This document shows, one piece after another, positions 25,368 through 35,181 of a stretch of DNA of 43,184 nucleotides; the stretch's first letter is position 1, and each line of letters opens with the position of its first letter. Made by a program: the position numbers and the translations under genes. Source of the DNA: Bacteroidia bacterium (GTDB taxonomy: Bacteria > Bacteroidota > Bacteroidia > Bacteroidales > Azobacteroidaceae); assembly GCA_025996865.1 (NCBI GenBank), contig BNTV01000027.1, positions 1-43,184 of the forward strand, in the 5' to 3' direction. Below the pieces are notes generated by a model. The model was not told the origin of the DNA, made no database searches, and saw only the letters and a list, made by a program, of their open reading frames with translations.

Positions 25368-26573
25368 AAGGTAAACAATTGATATTGCGGCCTGGGTAGG
25401 CCCGATATACCGTCGCTGTTTGGTGCTCCGTTTGGGATAACAGTCGGCGCACGAACTGTGATTGTATTCGTTGTACTCCCCGCCCAGGTAGCCGACTCCC
25501 AGGTTGAAATTCAGGTTCCAACGGCGGGAAAGCGGCAGGGAATAGCCGCCGGTCAGGCCCGCCGAATAGCTCAAATTACTGAGAAACCCCAGAGGTTCCC
25601 CTCCTTTGGGAAACAAACGGACATCGTAAGTGCCCACCGCCCCGTAAATACCGGTGAAAAATCCCGTCAGGGCTTGCGGGCGATCGCCCCACCAGTAGCG
25701 GTTTTCTATCCAGAGCATCTGAATGCGGTGACTCCAATAGTTGGGTGAACCGGTATCCCACCAGCTCCATGCGCCTTGCAGCAGCAGGGACTGCCGGTTG
25801 AAGGCAAGCTCTATTGAGAGGTTGGGAAGCAAGGCCGCATCATACAGCAGGTTGGTACTCACGGCGAACACCCGGTGCGACGGTTTGTTGACCGGAACCT
25901 GAACGGGGGTGTCACTCTTGGCCGTGTCATTAAGGTCTTTAAAGTCCTTAAAAAAATCCACCGACGGACTCCCTTCCAGCGGCGGAATATAACTGCCATC
26001 GTCCATCCGAAGGCGAACGCTCACATATTGCAACCGGCTGAATATATTTGTCCGCAGGTAGGTTTGTGTTGCTGGGGGAAGGCTGCGGAGTTCCCGGAGC
26101 AGCAACTCTTCATCCTGCGTCCGGCCGGACAGGTAAAGGATTTTTTCCCTGTCGGGCAATCGGGTGTCACGGGAGACCAGGGATTGAAAACCTTCCCAGT
26201 CGATGCCCGTCGCTTTTTCGTCGATACGGTTGCGGTCAAAACCGGGATGCTTCCACAGGATATACGCTTCCATCGCTTTGGCGCGGGCAATCGACAGGGC
26301 GCGGTTGTGACCCGCCGAGCCAATGGGCGAGGCGGCGCCGGTAATCAATATGCTGTCGATGTGGTTATAGACTTCCGGCATGTTCAGCAGGAAATCCAGC
26401 GCCTCGAAGGCTGACCGGTTGGTTTTGAAGTCGCGCTTCAACTGCTCGCTGTCGGTTTCGAATAAAAAGACTTTGGGGCCGAAGACCAAACCGGTATCCT
26501 GCGAAAATGCGTTAACGGAGAGAAAAAAGAAGAAACTTACTAAAACAATTACGAAATTTTTTATACCTTGCAC
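25356..26573 (-). CDS. DUF3575-type outer-membrane protein with OmpA-like domain (fimbria accessory)
   Basis: 405 residues with a signal peptide (FFFFLSVNAFSQ). The N-terminal half has SILITGAASPIGSAGHNRAL and ARAKAMEAYI, resembling an OmpA-like peptidoglycan-binding fold. The C-terminal half (about 220-405) is a predicted beta-barrel of DUF3575 type (STNLLYDAALLPNLSIELAF). Such genes precede fimbrillin and DUF5119 genes in Mfa/FimA-type loci. The start is a GTG at 26571-26573 (protein begins MQGIKNF). The C-terminus ends in repeat-encoded ISD. No fimbrillin gene follows here, so the locus seems reduced. Confidence 0.85.
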   Translation of the reverse strand: MQGIKNFVIVLVSFFFFLSVNAFSQDTGLVFGPKVFLFETDSEQLKRDFKTNRSAFEALDFLLNMPEVYNHIDSILITGAASPIGSAGHNRALSIARAKAMEAYILWKHPGFDRNRIDEKATGIDWEGFQSLVSRDTRLPDREKILYLSGRTQDEELLLRELRSLPPATQTYLRTNIFSRLQYVSVRLRMDDGSYIPPLEGSPSVDFFKDFKDLNDTAKSDTPVQVPVNKPSHRVFAVSTNLLYDAALLPNLSIELAFNRQSLLLQGAWSWWDTGSPNYWSHRIQMLWIENRYWWGDRPQALTGFFTGIYGAVGTYDVRLFPKGGEPLGFLSNLSYSAGLTGGYSLPLSRRWNLNFNLGVGYLGGEYNEYNHSSCADCYPKRSTKQRRYIGPTQAAISIVYLISD

Positions 26574-26990
26574 CCTTTTTACAAGAGGGCGGGCGGGACT
26601 ACTGGAGATGTGTTTTTTTTAATGATTTTTTTCACATCACCAAATTTTTTAACCAAAAAATTATTAAAAAAATTCGTCGAACTTTATTATAAATGCCATG
26701 TTGTTATTTTCCAAACTCATAATCGTGTATTTCAAATTGTTTGTCAAAATTGCTGCAAATATAAGTGTTATTTTTAAATAAAAATGCGAAATGAATTATT
26801 TTTTAAACAATAAATGAGTATTTTATTAAAATTATCAAATTTCTAAGGGTATTACACCCGATTATCCGGGAAAATACACAATTATTAGATTATTTCAGGC
26901 TAAATGTTTTATGGAATGGGCTGAAAAAACGGTTAAGCTGTTTTTAGTTCATATCTGACAAAAAAATGGGATGTTTGCAGCAGTATTGCA
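26513..26990 (-). repeat. Duplicated fimbria-type operon leader, right copy
   Basis: Same-orientation copy of 1-507, covering the first DUF3575 codons and about 420 nt upstream. Together with 26991-27230 it makes a 657-nt gene-free stretch before asnB. It contains the predicted -7 box at 26756-26763 and lacks the GT expansion. Confidence 0.8.
26756..26763 (-). promoter_or_regulatory. Predicted -7 box of the DUF3575-DUF5119 unit
   Basis: The minus strand reads TATATTTG, matching TAnnTTTG and conserved with TACATTTG at 274-281. It gives a long leader of about 175 nt. Confidence 0.45.
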
Positions 26991-27077
26991 TGGATGATGG
27001 GAAATGTGAACGTAAATGAGGTGTTTAAAATTGATACAAACACGAAGGCGCAAAGACAGGAAGACACGAAGTTTTCG

Positions 27078-27192
27078 GGTGTACGACAAATTTCCCAATT
27101 AGTGTTTAACAATTATCAGGAGATGTCTCCACTCGCTGCGCTCGGTCAACAGGACGAGGAACGAGGAGGCGCTGGGAAATCTGTCGTACACC
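27078..27192. mobile_element. MITE-like element with 19-bp terminal inverted repeats
   Basis: The left end 27078-27096 (GGTGTACGACAAATTTCCC) and right end 27174-27192 are inverted copies with one mismatch, 115 bp overall. The first 33 nt match 737-769 in inverted orientation with one mismatch. The next bases (AGATGTCTC) match the outer arm of the 550-726 palindrome. No transposase and no clear target duplication were seen. It lies about 40 bp past the end of asnB. Confidence 0.75.
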
Positions 27193-27230
27193 GTGCCGAT
27201 TGAATAACGGCACCGCAAAAAAAGAATATT

Positions 27231-28901
27231 TCAGTAAGAATCGTTATGTACAGTCTTCACAGCTCGTCCCGAAGGGTCAATCATCTTCTTGAAAGCCTCG
27301 TCCCACTCCAAAGCCACCGGCGTACTGCAAGCTACCGACGGCACGGAAGGCACGGTTTCCGCAGCCGAATCGGAAGGAAACAATTCCTCAAAAATCGTCC
27401 GGTAATGATATTCTTCCTTCGACATCGGCGGATTGATGGGAAAACGTTCCGCAGCTTTGGCAAACTGTTCATCCGTCACGAATGCGGAAGCCACCTCCCG
27501 CAAAGTATCAATCCAACTATATCCTACCCCATCGGAAAATTGTTCTTTTTGCCGCCAGGCAACGCTTTCCGGCAAGAAATCTTCAAAAGCTTTCCGGAGA
27601 ATCCATTTTTCCATCCGGCCTTTCAATCCGCTGAGTTTTTCCTCGGGATTCAAACGCATGGCTACATCCATAAATTCCTTGTCCAAAAAAGGAACACGTC
27701 CCTCTACACCCCAAGCAGCCAAGGACTTATTGGCACGCAAACAATCGTAAAGGTTTAATTTATCTAACTTGCGAACGGTTTCCTCGTGTAAAGCCTTTGC
27801 ATTCGGAGCTTTATGAAAATAAAGATATCCCCCGAATATTTCATCGGCGCCTTCGCCCGAAAGCACCATTTTAATACCCATCGAACGGATAACTCTGGCT
27901 AAGAGATACATCGGCGTCGAAGCCCGCACGGTTGTCACGTCGTAAGTTTCAATATGATAAATGACGTCGCGAATGGCATCCAAACCTTCCTGAATCGTAA
28001 AATGAACCTCGTGATGAACGGTTCCGATATAATCGGCTACTTTTTGCGCAGCCGCCAAATCGGGCGAACCTTCCAAACCGACTGCAAAAGAGTGCAACTG
28101 AGGCCACCAAGCGCGTTGCCGTCCATCGGATTCTATTCGATTGGCTGCATATTTTTTCGCCACAGCCGACACAACCGACGAATCCAATCCACCGGAAAGG
28201 AGTACGCCGTAAGGCACATCGGTCATCAATTGCCGTTTGACAGCTGATTCCAAGGCCTCACGTAAATCCTGAATACTTGATTTGTTGTCTTTAACATTCT
28301 CATAATCCATCCAGTCTCGCTTGTACCAACGAGTTAATTTGCCTCCATCTTTGCTGTACAAATAATGTCCCGGAGGGAAAGCCTCTATTTTTTCACAATA
28401 AGGCTCCAAGGATTTCAATTCGGAAGCCACATAAAAAGCGCCGGCGCTATCCCAGCCCATATAAAGCGGAATAATCCCAATATGGTCTCGCGCAATGAAA
28501 TACGAATTGTCTCGTGAATCGAACAAGGCAAACGCGAAAATACCGTTCATGTCTTCCAGAAAATTCACGCCTTTCTCCATATACAAGGAAAGAATGACTT
28601 CACAATCGGACTTGGTTTTGAAATGATACGTTCCGGCTTGCCGGTCGCGAATTTCCTGATGGTTGTATATTTCACCGTTCACGGCCAAAATTACATCGCC
28701 GGACTGCGAATACAAAGGCTGTTGTCCCGATTGCGGGTCCACAATAGCCAAACGTTCATGCGCCAAAATAGCTTTATCGGAGCAATAAATTCCCGACCAA
28801 TCCGGTCCTCTGTGGCGAATTTTCTTAGCCATCGCTAATGCCCTGGGACGTAATTTCTCTACATTATCTTTTAAATCGAATATTCCTACAATTCCACACA
28901 T
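27231..28901 (-). CDS. asnB: Asparagine synthase, glutamine-hydrolysing
   Basis: 556 residues. Cys2 of MCGIVGIFD is the glutaminase nucleophile after Met removal. The synthetase half has the PP-loop LLSGGLDSSVVSA (about residues 234-246) that binds ATP, and SGEGADEIFGGY downstream. It makes asparagine from aspartate, glutamine and ATP in the cytoplasm. It lies 31 bp after gltD, completing a gltB-gltD-asnB operon. The acidic C-terminal tail (Ser/Ala/Pro-rich, about 505-530) is slightly unusual. Confidence 0.97.
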   Translation of the reverse strand: MCGIVGIFDLKDNVEKLRPRALAMAKKIRHRGPDWSGIYCSDKAILAHERLAIVDPQSGQQPLYSQSGDVILAVNGEIYNHQEIRDRQAGTYHFKTKSDCEVILSLYMEKGVNFLEDMNGIFAFALFDSRDNSYFIARDHIGIIPLYMGWDSAGAFYVASELKSLEPYCEKIEAFPPGHYLYSKDGGKLTRWYKRDWMDYENVKDNKSSIQDLREALESAVKRQLMTDVPYGVLLSGGLDSSVVSAVAKKYAANRIESDGRQRAWWPQLHSFAVGLEGSPDLAAAQKVADYIGTVHHEVHFTIQEGLDAIRDVIYHIETYDVTTVRASTPMYLLARVIRSMGIKMVLSGEGADEIFGGYLYFHKAPNAKALHEETVRKLDKLNLYDCLRANKSLAAWGVEGRVPFLDKEFMDVAMRLNPEEKLSGLKGRMEKWILRKAFEDFLPESVAWRQKEQFSDGVGYSWIDTLREVASAFVTDEQFAKAAERFPINPPMSKEEYHYRTIFEELFPSDSAAETVPSVPSVACSTPVALEWDEAFKKMIDPSGRAVKTVHNDSY

Positions 28902-28932
28902 AACTTATAATTTATATAAAATAAAAACATAA

Positions 28933-30345
28933 TTATAAATATTTCCCTATCGCTTCCGCCGCCTTTCGCCCCGAATCCAACGCACGAACCACTAAACTCG
29001 CCCCGGTCGTAACATCCCCGGCCACAAAAACTTTCGCCACCGACGACTCATTCGGTTTCAGAGCTTCTACATTCCCGCGGGCATCGTATTTCACACCCAA
29101 ATCATCCAGCAAACCTTCATGCACCGGTTGCGTAAATCCCATGGAAAGCAGGATCAAATCGGCATTAATGATTTCGCTCACACCGGTTTCTTTCATCGTG
29201 AAACGGCCGGATTCATCTTTTGTCCACTCTACTCTGACGACTTCCACACCGGTCACTTTTCCTTTGTTTCCGATGAAACGCTTGGAAGCCAACGACCAAC
29301 GGCGCGTAACGCCTTCTTCATGCGAACTGGACGTCTTCAATATATTCGGGTAATAAGGCCAAGGCGTATCGGGATTATCGCCTACGGGTGGCTGAGGCAG
29401 GATTTCTATCTGCGTCACGCTTGCTGCTTTCTGGCGAATAGACGTTCCGACACAATCCGAACCGGTATCTCCACCGCCGATTACCAGCACTTTTTTGCCT
29501 TTAGCCGAAATCTGTTCGGAAGCCGGAATCGTTTGTCCGGCCACGATACGATTCTGTTGTTTCAGGAAATCCAAAGCAAAATGAATCCCTTTCAAATTCC
29601 TTCCTTCGATGGGTAAATCGCGCGGAACACCGGCGCCAATCGTCAGGCAAACCGCATCGAACGAAGACAATAGTTCATTGATCGGCAAATCTTTACCGAC
29701 TTCCGTATTCGTCACAAAAATAATGCCTTCCGCTTCCAACAGTTTCAAGCGGCGGTCGATAATCCCCTTGACCAATTTAAAATCAGGAATTCCCAAGCGA
29801 AGTAAACCACCTATGGCTTCGTCTTTTTCATAGACTGTTACCAAATGGCCTTTCCGGTTCAACATATCGGCGGCAGCCAGACCGGCAGGGCCTGAGCCTA
29901 CAATGGCTACTTTTTTACCTGTTCGCGTTTTCGGCGGATAGGCTTTTATAAATCCTTCTAAAAAAGCATGTTCCGTTATCGCCGCTTCATTCTCGCGGAT
30001 GGTCAAAGGTTGGTGTTGCATATTCAACACACAACTTTTTTCGCACAACGCCGGACACACCCGGCCTGTAAATTCCGGAAAATTATTTGTGGCATTCAAC
30101 ACGCGGTAGGCTTCAAACCATTTTCCTTTGTACAACAAATCCTGCCATTCGGGAATCAAATTACTCAAAGGACAAGACCAATGACAAAAAGCGACTCCAC
30201 ATTCCATACAACGGGAAGCTTGAAGCATCCTGTCTTCCATGTTCAAGGTTTGCTCCACTTCAGTAAAATCCGAAATACGTTCAAGTACAGGACGATATCC
30301 TGCTTCTTTTCTATTTATTGTTAAAAATGCTTTTGCGTTTCCCAT
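28933..30345 (-). CDS. gltD: Glutamate synthase, small (beta) subunit
   Basis: About 470 residues from MGNAKAFLTI. Cysteines in CMECGVAFCHWSCPL and CPALCEKSC bind iron-sulfur clusters. The FAD fold is VAIVGSGPAGLAAADML and the NADPH fold is VLVIGGGDTGSDC. It passes electrons from NADPH to the GltB subunit. An in-frame upstream ATG at 30420 would add 25 residues (FIFNFQFSIFNYN) that are simply translated repeat, so I choose 30345. It lies about 93 bp after gltB. Confidence 0.96.
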   Translation of the reverse strand: MGNAKAFLTINRKEAGYRPVLERISDFTEVEQTLNMEDRMLQASRCMECGVAFCHWSCPLSNLIPEWQDLLYKGKWFEAYRVLNATNNFPEFTGRVCPALCEKSCVLNMQHQPLTIRENEAAITEHAFLEGFIKAYPPKTRTGKKVAIVGSGPAGLAAADMLNRKGHLVTVYEKDEAIGGLLRLGIPDFKLVKGIIDRRLKLLEAEGIIFVTNTEVGKDLPINELLSSFDAVCLTIGAGVPRDLPIEGRNLKGIHFALDFLKQQNRIVAGQTIPASEQISAKGKKVLVIGGGDTGSDCVGTSIRQKAASVTQIEILPQPPVGDNPDTPWPYYPNILKTSSSHEEGVTRRWSLASKRFIGNKGKVTGVEVVRVEWTKDESGRFTMKETGVSEIINADLILLSMGFTQPVHEGLLDDLGVKYDARGNVEALKPNESSVAKVFVAGDVTTGASLVVRALDSGRKAAEAIGKYL

Positions 30346-30350
30346 ATTAT

Positions 30351-30436
30351 AATTGAAAATGGAGAATTGAAAATTGAAAATGAAAAAATGGACATCAGCC
30401 CAATAATTTTCAATTCTCAATTTTCAATTCTCAATT
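30351..30436. repeat. AATTGAAAATTGAGAATT-type inverted repeat between gltB and gltD
   Basis: Units of AATTGAAAAT/GAGAATTG at 30351-30385 face inverted units at 30407-30436. The element fills most of the gap between the two subunit genes and creates the false N-terminal extension of gltD. Confidence 0.85.
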
Positions 30437-30438
30437 AT

Positions 30439-33400
30439 TTAATAATCCGATTCAACCAATTCTATTTTCTTTTTTATTGCTTCCATTTTCTCTTCCTGCA
30501 ACACCTTTTTATATTCAATCGGCGTGATTTTGATAAAATGTTTGAGGTATTCGTCCCAATCATCCAAAATCTTTTTTGCCAAAGCGCTTTGCGTATAATA
30601 ATAATGTTGCGAAATCAAACGGTTCAGTTCCAGACTGTCCGATTTATCTTCAATCAGCGTTAGTTCAACCATTTCCATATTGCAGAAATAATCGAAATCG
30701 CCTTTCATATCCAAGACGTAAGCCAATCCGCCACTCATACCTGCTGCAAAATTCTTTCCGGTCGAACCTAAAACTACCGTCCGTCCGCCGGTCATGTATT
30801 CGCAACAGTGGTCGCCCGCACCTTCCACGACGGCGATGGCGCCCGAATTTCTCACGCAGAAGCGCTCTCCCACCCGGCCGTTGATATAGACTTCGCCGGA
30901 AGTCGCACCATACAATAAAGTATTGCCGGCTATGATGTTATCTTCAGGCGCGAATTTGCTGAACTTGGGCGGAACAAGCGAGATACGTCCTCCCGAAAGC
31001 CCTTTGCCGAGGTAATCGTTGGCTTCGCCTTCCAGATAAAAAGTGACTCCTGCCGCAAGGAATGCGCCGAAACTTTGTCCGGCCGAACCTTTGAAGCTGA
31101 CGGTAATCGTACCGTCCTGCAAGCCTTTGTTTCCGTGCCGTTTGGCAATTTCGCCCGACAACATGGCGCCTACCGCTCTATCGGTATTTGCAATTCCGAC
31201 GTTCATTTCAACCGGAAGTGATTTCTCAATAGCCGGTTTGTTTTTGCGGATAAGTTCCCTGTCCAGAACATGTTCGATTTTATGGTCTTGCTTTTTCGTA
31301 CAACGGATATCGTTGCCGTTATTCACAAAGTATGTTAATTTGGAAAAATCCAATTTAGCTGCTTTATCATTAATTTTCAAATCTTTACGAATTTCAATCA
31401 AATCAGAGCGTCCGATGATTTCGTTCAGGCTCTTGAAACCCATTTGCGCCAAATGTTCACGGACTTCCTGTGCAAGGAAAGTGAAATAATTGAGCAGGTA
31501 TTCATATTTTCCTTTGAAACGCGCACGAAGCCTTTCGTCTTGCGTGGCAACGCCTACCGGACAAGTATTCAAATGGCATTTGCGCATCATCACACAACCG
31601 AGTACAATCAATGCGCTGGTCGCAAATCCAAATTCTTCCGCACCCAAAAGGGCTGAAATAATGATATCTTTCCCCGATTTCAACTGCCCGTCGGTCTGCA
31701 AACGGACAAATCCGCGCAAGTCGTTCATAACCAGTGTTTGCTGCGTTTCCGCCAATCCAAGTTCCCAAGCAATACCGGCATATTTGATAGAACTCATCGG
31801 ACTTGCACCTGTTCCACCTTCCGAACCGCTGATGAGAATCAAGTCTGCTTTGGCTTTGGCCACGCCGGCGGCAATCGTCCCGACGCCGGTTTCCGCAACT
31901 AATTTCACGGAAATTTGCGCATGCGGATTTATGTTTTTTAAATCAAAAATCAACTGCGCCAAATCTTCAATCGAGTAAATATCGTGATGCGGCGGCGGCG
32001 AAATCAAAGTAATTCCCGGAATGGAGTGACGGGTTTTCGCAATGATTTTATCGACCTTGAAACCCGGTAACTGTCCGCCTTCGCCGGGTTTTGCACCTTG
32101 GGCGATTTTGATTTGCAATTCGTCGGCATTAATCAGGTATTCGGCAGTCACGCCAAAACGTCCCGACGCAATTTGTTTGATGGACGAACGGCGTTTCAAA
32201 CCGTCTTCGCCGATTTTGAAACGGGCAGGATCTTCCCCGCCTTCACCTGTATTGCTTTTTCCGTGGAGGATATTCAAAGCAATCGCCATCGCTTCATGCG
32301 CTTCCCTGCTGATGGAACCGAAAGACATAGCTCCTGTGACAAAGCGTTTTGTAATTGCTTCTGCCGGTTCTACCTTGGAAATATCAATCGGTTTCCGCTT
32401 GTAAGTCATGAAATCGCGCAGGAATATCGGCTGCATCTTGTTATCCACGATGTCGGTATATTCCTTGAATTTATTGTAATCACCCAAACGAGTAGATATT
32501 TGCAATTTGGAAATGGTTTCGGGATTCCACGCATGGTATTCACCTTCTTTGCGGAAGGTGTAAATACCTGCATTCTGCACTGTATAAGTGGATTGTAATT
32601 TGAAATCGGGAATACCGTGGTCGCCGAAAGCTTCATGATGAGAAAGTAAAGCATCCCTGGCAATATCGGACAATTCGATGCCGCCTATCCGCGAAGTCAT
32701 TTCCCTGAAATAAGTATCCAAAATTTTCTGGCTGATACCAACGGCTTCAAAAATCTGAGCGCCCCGGTAGCTCCACAAAGTAGAAATACCCATTTTCGAA
32801 AGTACCTTCAACAAGCCTTTAGATATGGCTTTGATGTAATTTTTTTCTGCGGTGTGATAATCCAACTGTATTTCATGCAAATTCACTTTTTCATTCAAAA
32901 CGGCAAAAGCCATGTACGGATTGACGGCCGTCGCCCCAAAAGCAAACAAAAGGGCAAAGTGATTGACTTCACGGGCTTCGGCGGTTTCGACTACAATCGC
33001 GATTTGCATTCTTTTCCGTTTTTCAATCAAGTGATGATGAACAGCAGAAACTGCTAATATAGAAGGAATTGCTACATGTTCGGCATCTACGCCCCTATCG
33101 CTTAAAATAATATAATGGTAACCTTCGTCAACTGCTTTTTCGGCTCGTTGACAGAGATTGTTCAAAGCGTCGGACAACGATTTTGCGCCTTTGGCAGGTG
33201 AAGCCACATCGAACAACATCGGAACAGTCAAGGACTTAAAACCTTTGTAACCCAAATGCGTCAAAATATCCAAATCAATATTGTTGATAATCGGTACCGG
33301 CAGTTTCACCATTTTGCACAATTCCGGCGAAGGTTCGAGCACATTGCCATCCTGACAACCGATATACAACGCCAACGACATGACCAATTCTTCGCGAATC

Positions 33401-34962
33401 GGATCAATCGGCGGATTAGTTACCTGAGCGAATAATTGCCTGAAATAGTTGAACATGCGTTGCGGTTTATCCGACAAAACTGCTAAAGGCGTATCATTAC
33501 CCATCGAACCGATCGGTTCTTTTCCTTCAAGAGCCATCGGGAGAATCAACTTTTCAATGTCTTCCTGCGTATAACCAAATGCTTTGAGTCGTGCGGATTG
33601 GTTATCTACGTCGTATCTAACTGTCCTTCCGGAAGATATGTTACTTAAAGAAATCCGGTTTTTCGACAGCCACTCCCTGTACGGATGAGCGGCGGCTAAT
33701 TCCGCTTTTAATTCGGCGTCGTAATATACTTTTCCTGCTTTGGTGTCAATCATCAACATTTTTCCGGGTTGAAGACGACCCTTTTCCTTGATTTCAACGG
33801 CTTCAAACGGCAATACGCCTACTTCCGAAGCGATGACCATAATGTCGCCGTGCGTAATCAGATAACGGGCGGGGCGAAGGCCGTTCCTGTCAAGCATTCC
33901 TCCGGCATACCGGCCATCGGTAAACAGCAGCGTCGCCGGGCCGTCCCAAGGCTCCATGATAATACTGTTGTATTCATAAAACGCTTTCAAGTCGTCGGAA
34001 ATCGGATTTTTTTCGTTCCAGCTTTCGGGAACGAGCATCGACATGGCGTGTGGAAACGAAATTCCTGCCATAATCAAAAATTCCAGTACATTATCCAAAG
34101 ACGCACTGTCGGACATACCCGGCTGGATAATCGGAAACAGTTCGTCTAATTTTCCCAATTCGGGGACTTTCAGTACACTTTCGCGCGCTTTCATCCAATA
34201 GCGGTTTCCGCGAATGGTGTTGATTTCGCCGTTATGTCCGAGCAGACGGAAGGGTTGCGCCAAATCCCAACTGGGGAAAGTATTGGTGCTGAAACGCGAG
34301 TGAACCAAGGCCAATCCGCTGGTAAAATAAGGATTCGTCAAATCGGTGAAATAATCGCGCAACTGGGTGGAAGTAAGCATTCCCTTATACACAATGCGTT
34401 GCGTGGAAAGGCTTACAATATAAAAACTTTTTTTGTCGGTCAGGGAAGATTTGAGGATTTTATTTTCCATTTTCTTCCGGACTACATACAATTTTCTTTC
34501 TAAAACTTCGGAATGGTCTTCGCCTACTATAAAAATCTGTTTGATAGCCGGCTCATTCGCTCTCGAAATCTCGCCCAAAATATCGCTATTGACGGGTACA
34601 TCGCGGATGGCAAACATTTTCAAACCTTCCTGTTCGACAATATTTTGCAGGACTTCCATGTACAAAGAAGCCTGTTCGTCGTCTTTCGGAAGAAAAACCA
34701 GACCCGTTCCGTACTTTCCCCGTTCGGGAATCGGAATCCCTTGTAAAAGGATAAATTCATGAGGAATTTGCAGGGTGATTCCCGCCCCGTCTCCGGTTTT
34801 GTTGTCGGCGCTTTCCGCTCCGCGGTGAAGCATGTGTTCCAACACTTGCAACCCTTTTTCTACGATGTCGTGAGACCTATTTCCGTGTATATCAACCAAT
34901 AAACCAACGCCACAAGCATCATGTTCATATTCGGGCCGGTATAAACTTGCATTATTAATCAT
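30439..34962 (-). CDS. gltB: Glutamate synthase, large (alpha) subunit
   Basis: 1507 residues, full length. The N-terminal glutaminase has its nucleophilic Cys in YEHDACGVGLLVDIHG (Cys17), implying removal of a short propeptide. The FMN and synthase domains follow (GAMSFGSISREAHEA; ISPPPHHDIYSIEDLAQLI), then a 3Fe-4S site (CVMMRKCHLNTCPVG). The C-terminal beta-helix is Gly-rich. It makes two glutamates from 2-oxoglutarate and glutamine. First gene of gltB-gltD-asnB. Confidence 0.98.
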   Translation of the reverse strand: MINNASLYRPEYEHDACGVGLLVDIHGNRSHDIVEKGLQVLEHMLHRGAESADNKTGDGAGITLQIPHEFILLQGIPIPERGKYGTGLVFLPKDDEQASLYMEVLQNIVEQEGLKMFAIRDVPVNSDILGEISRANEPAIKQIFIVGEDHSEVLERKLYVVRKKMENKILKSSLTDKKSFYIVSLSTQRIVYKGMLTSTQLRDYFTDLTNPYFTSGLALVHSRFSTNTFPSWDLAQPFRLLGHNGEINTIRGNRYWMKARESVLKVPELGKLDELFPIIQPGMSDSASLDNVLEFLIMAGISFPHAMSMLVPESWNEKNPISDDLKAFYEYNSIIMEPWDGPATLLFTDGRYAGGMLDRNGLRPARYLITHGDIMVIASEVGVLPFEAVEIKEKGRLQPGKMLMIDTKAGKVYYDAELKAELAAAHPYREWLSKNRISLSNISSGRTVRYDVDNQSARLKAFGYTQEDIEKLILPMALEGKEPIGSMGNDTPLAVLSDKPQRMFNYFRQLFAQVTNPPIDPIREELVMSLALYIGCQDGNVLEPSPELCKMVKLPVPIINNIDLDILTHLGYKGFKSLTVPMLFDVASPAKGAKSLSDALNNLCQRAEKAVDEGYHYIILSDRGVDAEHVAIPSILAVSAVHHHLIEKRKRMQIAIVVETAEAREVNHFALLFAFGATAVNPYMAFAVLNEKVNLHEIQLDYHTAEKNYIKAISKGLLKVLSKMGISTLWSYRGAQIFEAVGISQKILDTYFREMTSRIGGIELSDIARDALLSHHEAFGDHGIPDFKLQSTYTVQNAGIYTFRKEGEYHAWNPETISKLQISTRLGDYNKFKEYTDIVDNKMQPIFLRDFMTYKRKPIDISKVEPAEAITKRFVTGAMSFGSISREAHEAMAIALNILHGKSNTGEGGEDPARFKIGEDGLKRRSSIKQIASGRFGVTAEYLINADELQIKIAQGAKPGEGGQLPGFKVDKIIAKTRHSIPGITLISPPPHHDIYSIEDLAQLIFDLKNINPHAQISVKLVAETGVGTIAAGVAKAKADLILISGSEGGTGASPMSSIKYAGIAWELGLAETQQTLVMNDLRGFVRLQTDGQLKSGKDIIISALLGAEEFGFATSALIVLGCVMMRKCHLNTCPVGVATQDERLRARFKGKYEYLLNYFTFLAQEVREHLAQMGFKSLNEIIGRSDLIEIRKDLKINDKAAKLDFSKLTYFVNNGNDIRCTKKQDHKIEHVLDRELIRKNKPAIEKSLPVEMNVGIANTDRAVGAMLSGEIAKRHGNKGLQDGTITVSFKGSAGQSFGAFLAAGVTFYLEGEANDYLGKGLSGGRISLVPPKFSKFAPEDNIIAGNTLLYGATSGEVYINGRVGERFCVRNSGAIAVVEGAGDHCCEYMTGGRTVVLGSTGKNFAAGMSGGLAYVLDMKGDFDYFCNMEMVELTLIEDKSDSLELNRLISQHYYYTQSALAKKILDDWDEYLKHFIKITPIEYKKVLQEEKMEAIKKKIELVESDY

Positions 34963-34994
34963 TTTTTCAATACTTCTTTATTTATTTCAGGGTG

Positions 34995-35002
34995 CAAAGT
35001 TA
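34995..35002 (-). promoter_or_regulatory. Predicted -7 box of gltB-gltD-asnB
   Basis: The minus strand reads TAACTTTG, matching TAnnTTTG, 33 nt upstream of the gltB ATG. No well-spaced -33 TTTG was seen. Confidence 0.5.
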
Positions 35003-35124
35003 CAATTTTCCGCTTAATATCCGATAATAATTAGCAATAAAAAATGATTTTGTTGAAAAAACAGCATTTTTTAAAAAAATACAGGAAAAATATAGCAATA
35101 ATACAAATATCACTTATTTTTCCA

Positions 35125-35156
35125 TTTGCCGGATTTCAAATTATTTTATAACTTTA
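35125..35156 (+). promoter_or_regulatory. Promoter of the DUF3791-DUF3990 pair
   Basis: TTTG at 35125-35128 is followed after 20 nt by TAACTTTA (35149-35156), one base off TAnnTTTG. The ATG follows 25 nt later. Confidence 0.6.
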
Positions 35157-35181
35157 CCAAATTATTTAATATGAAATTGCG

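Noticed and set aside
30346..30420. Longer N-terminus for GltD
   Set aside because: The 25 extra residues are translated AATTGAAAAT repeat. MGNAKAFLTI at 30345 is the normal start of the family.
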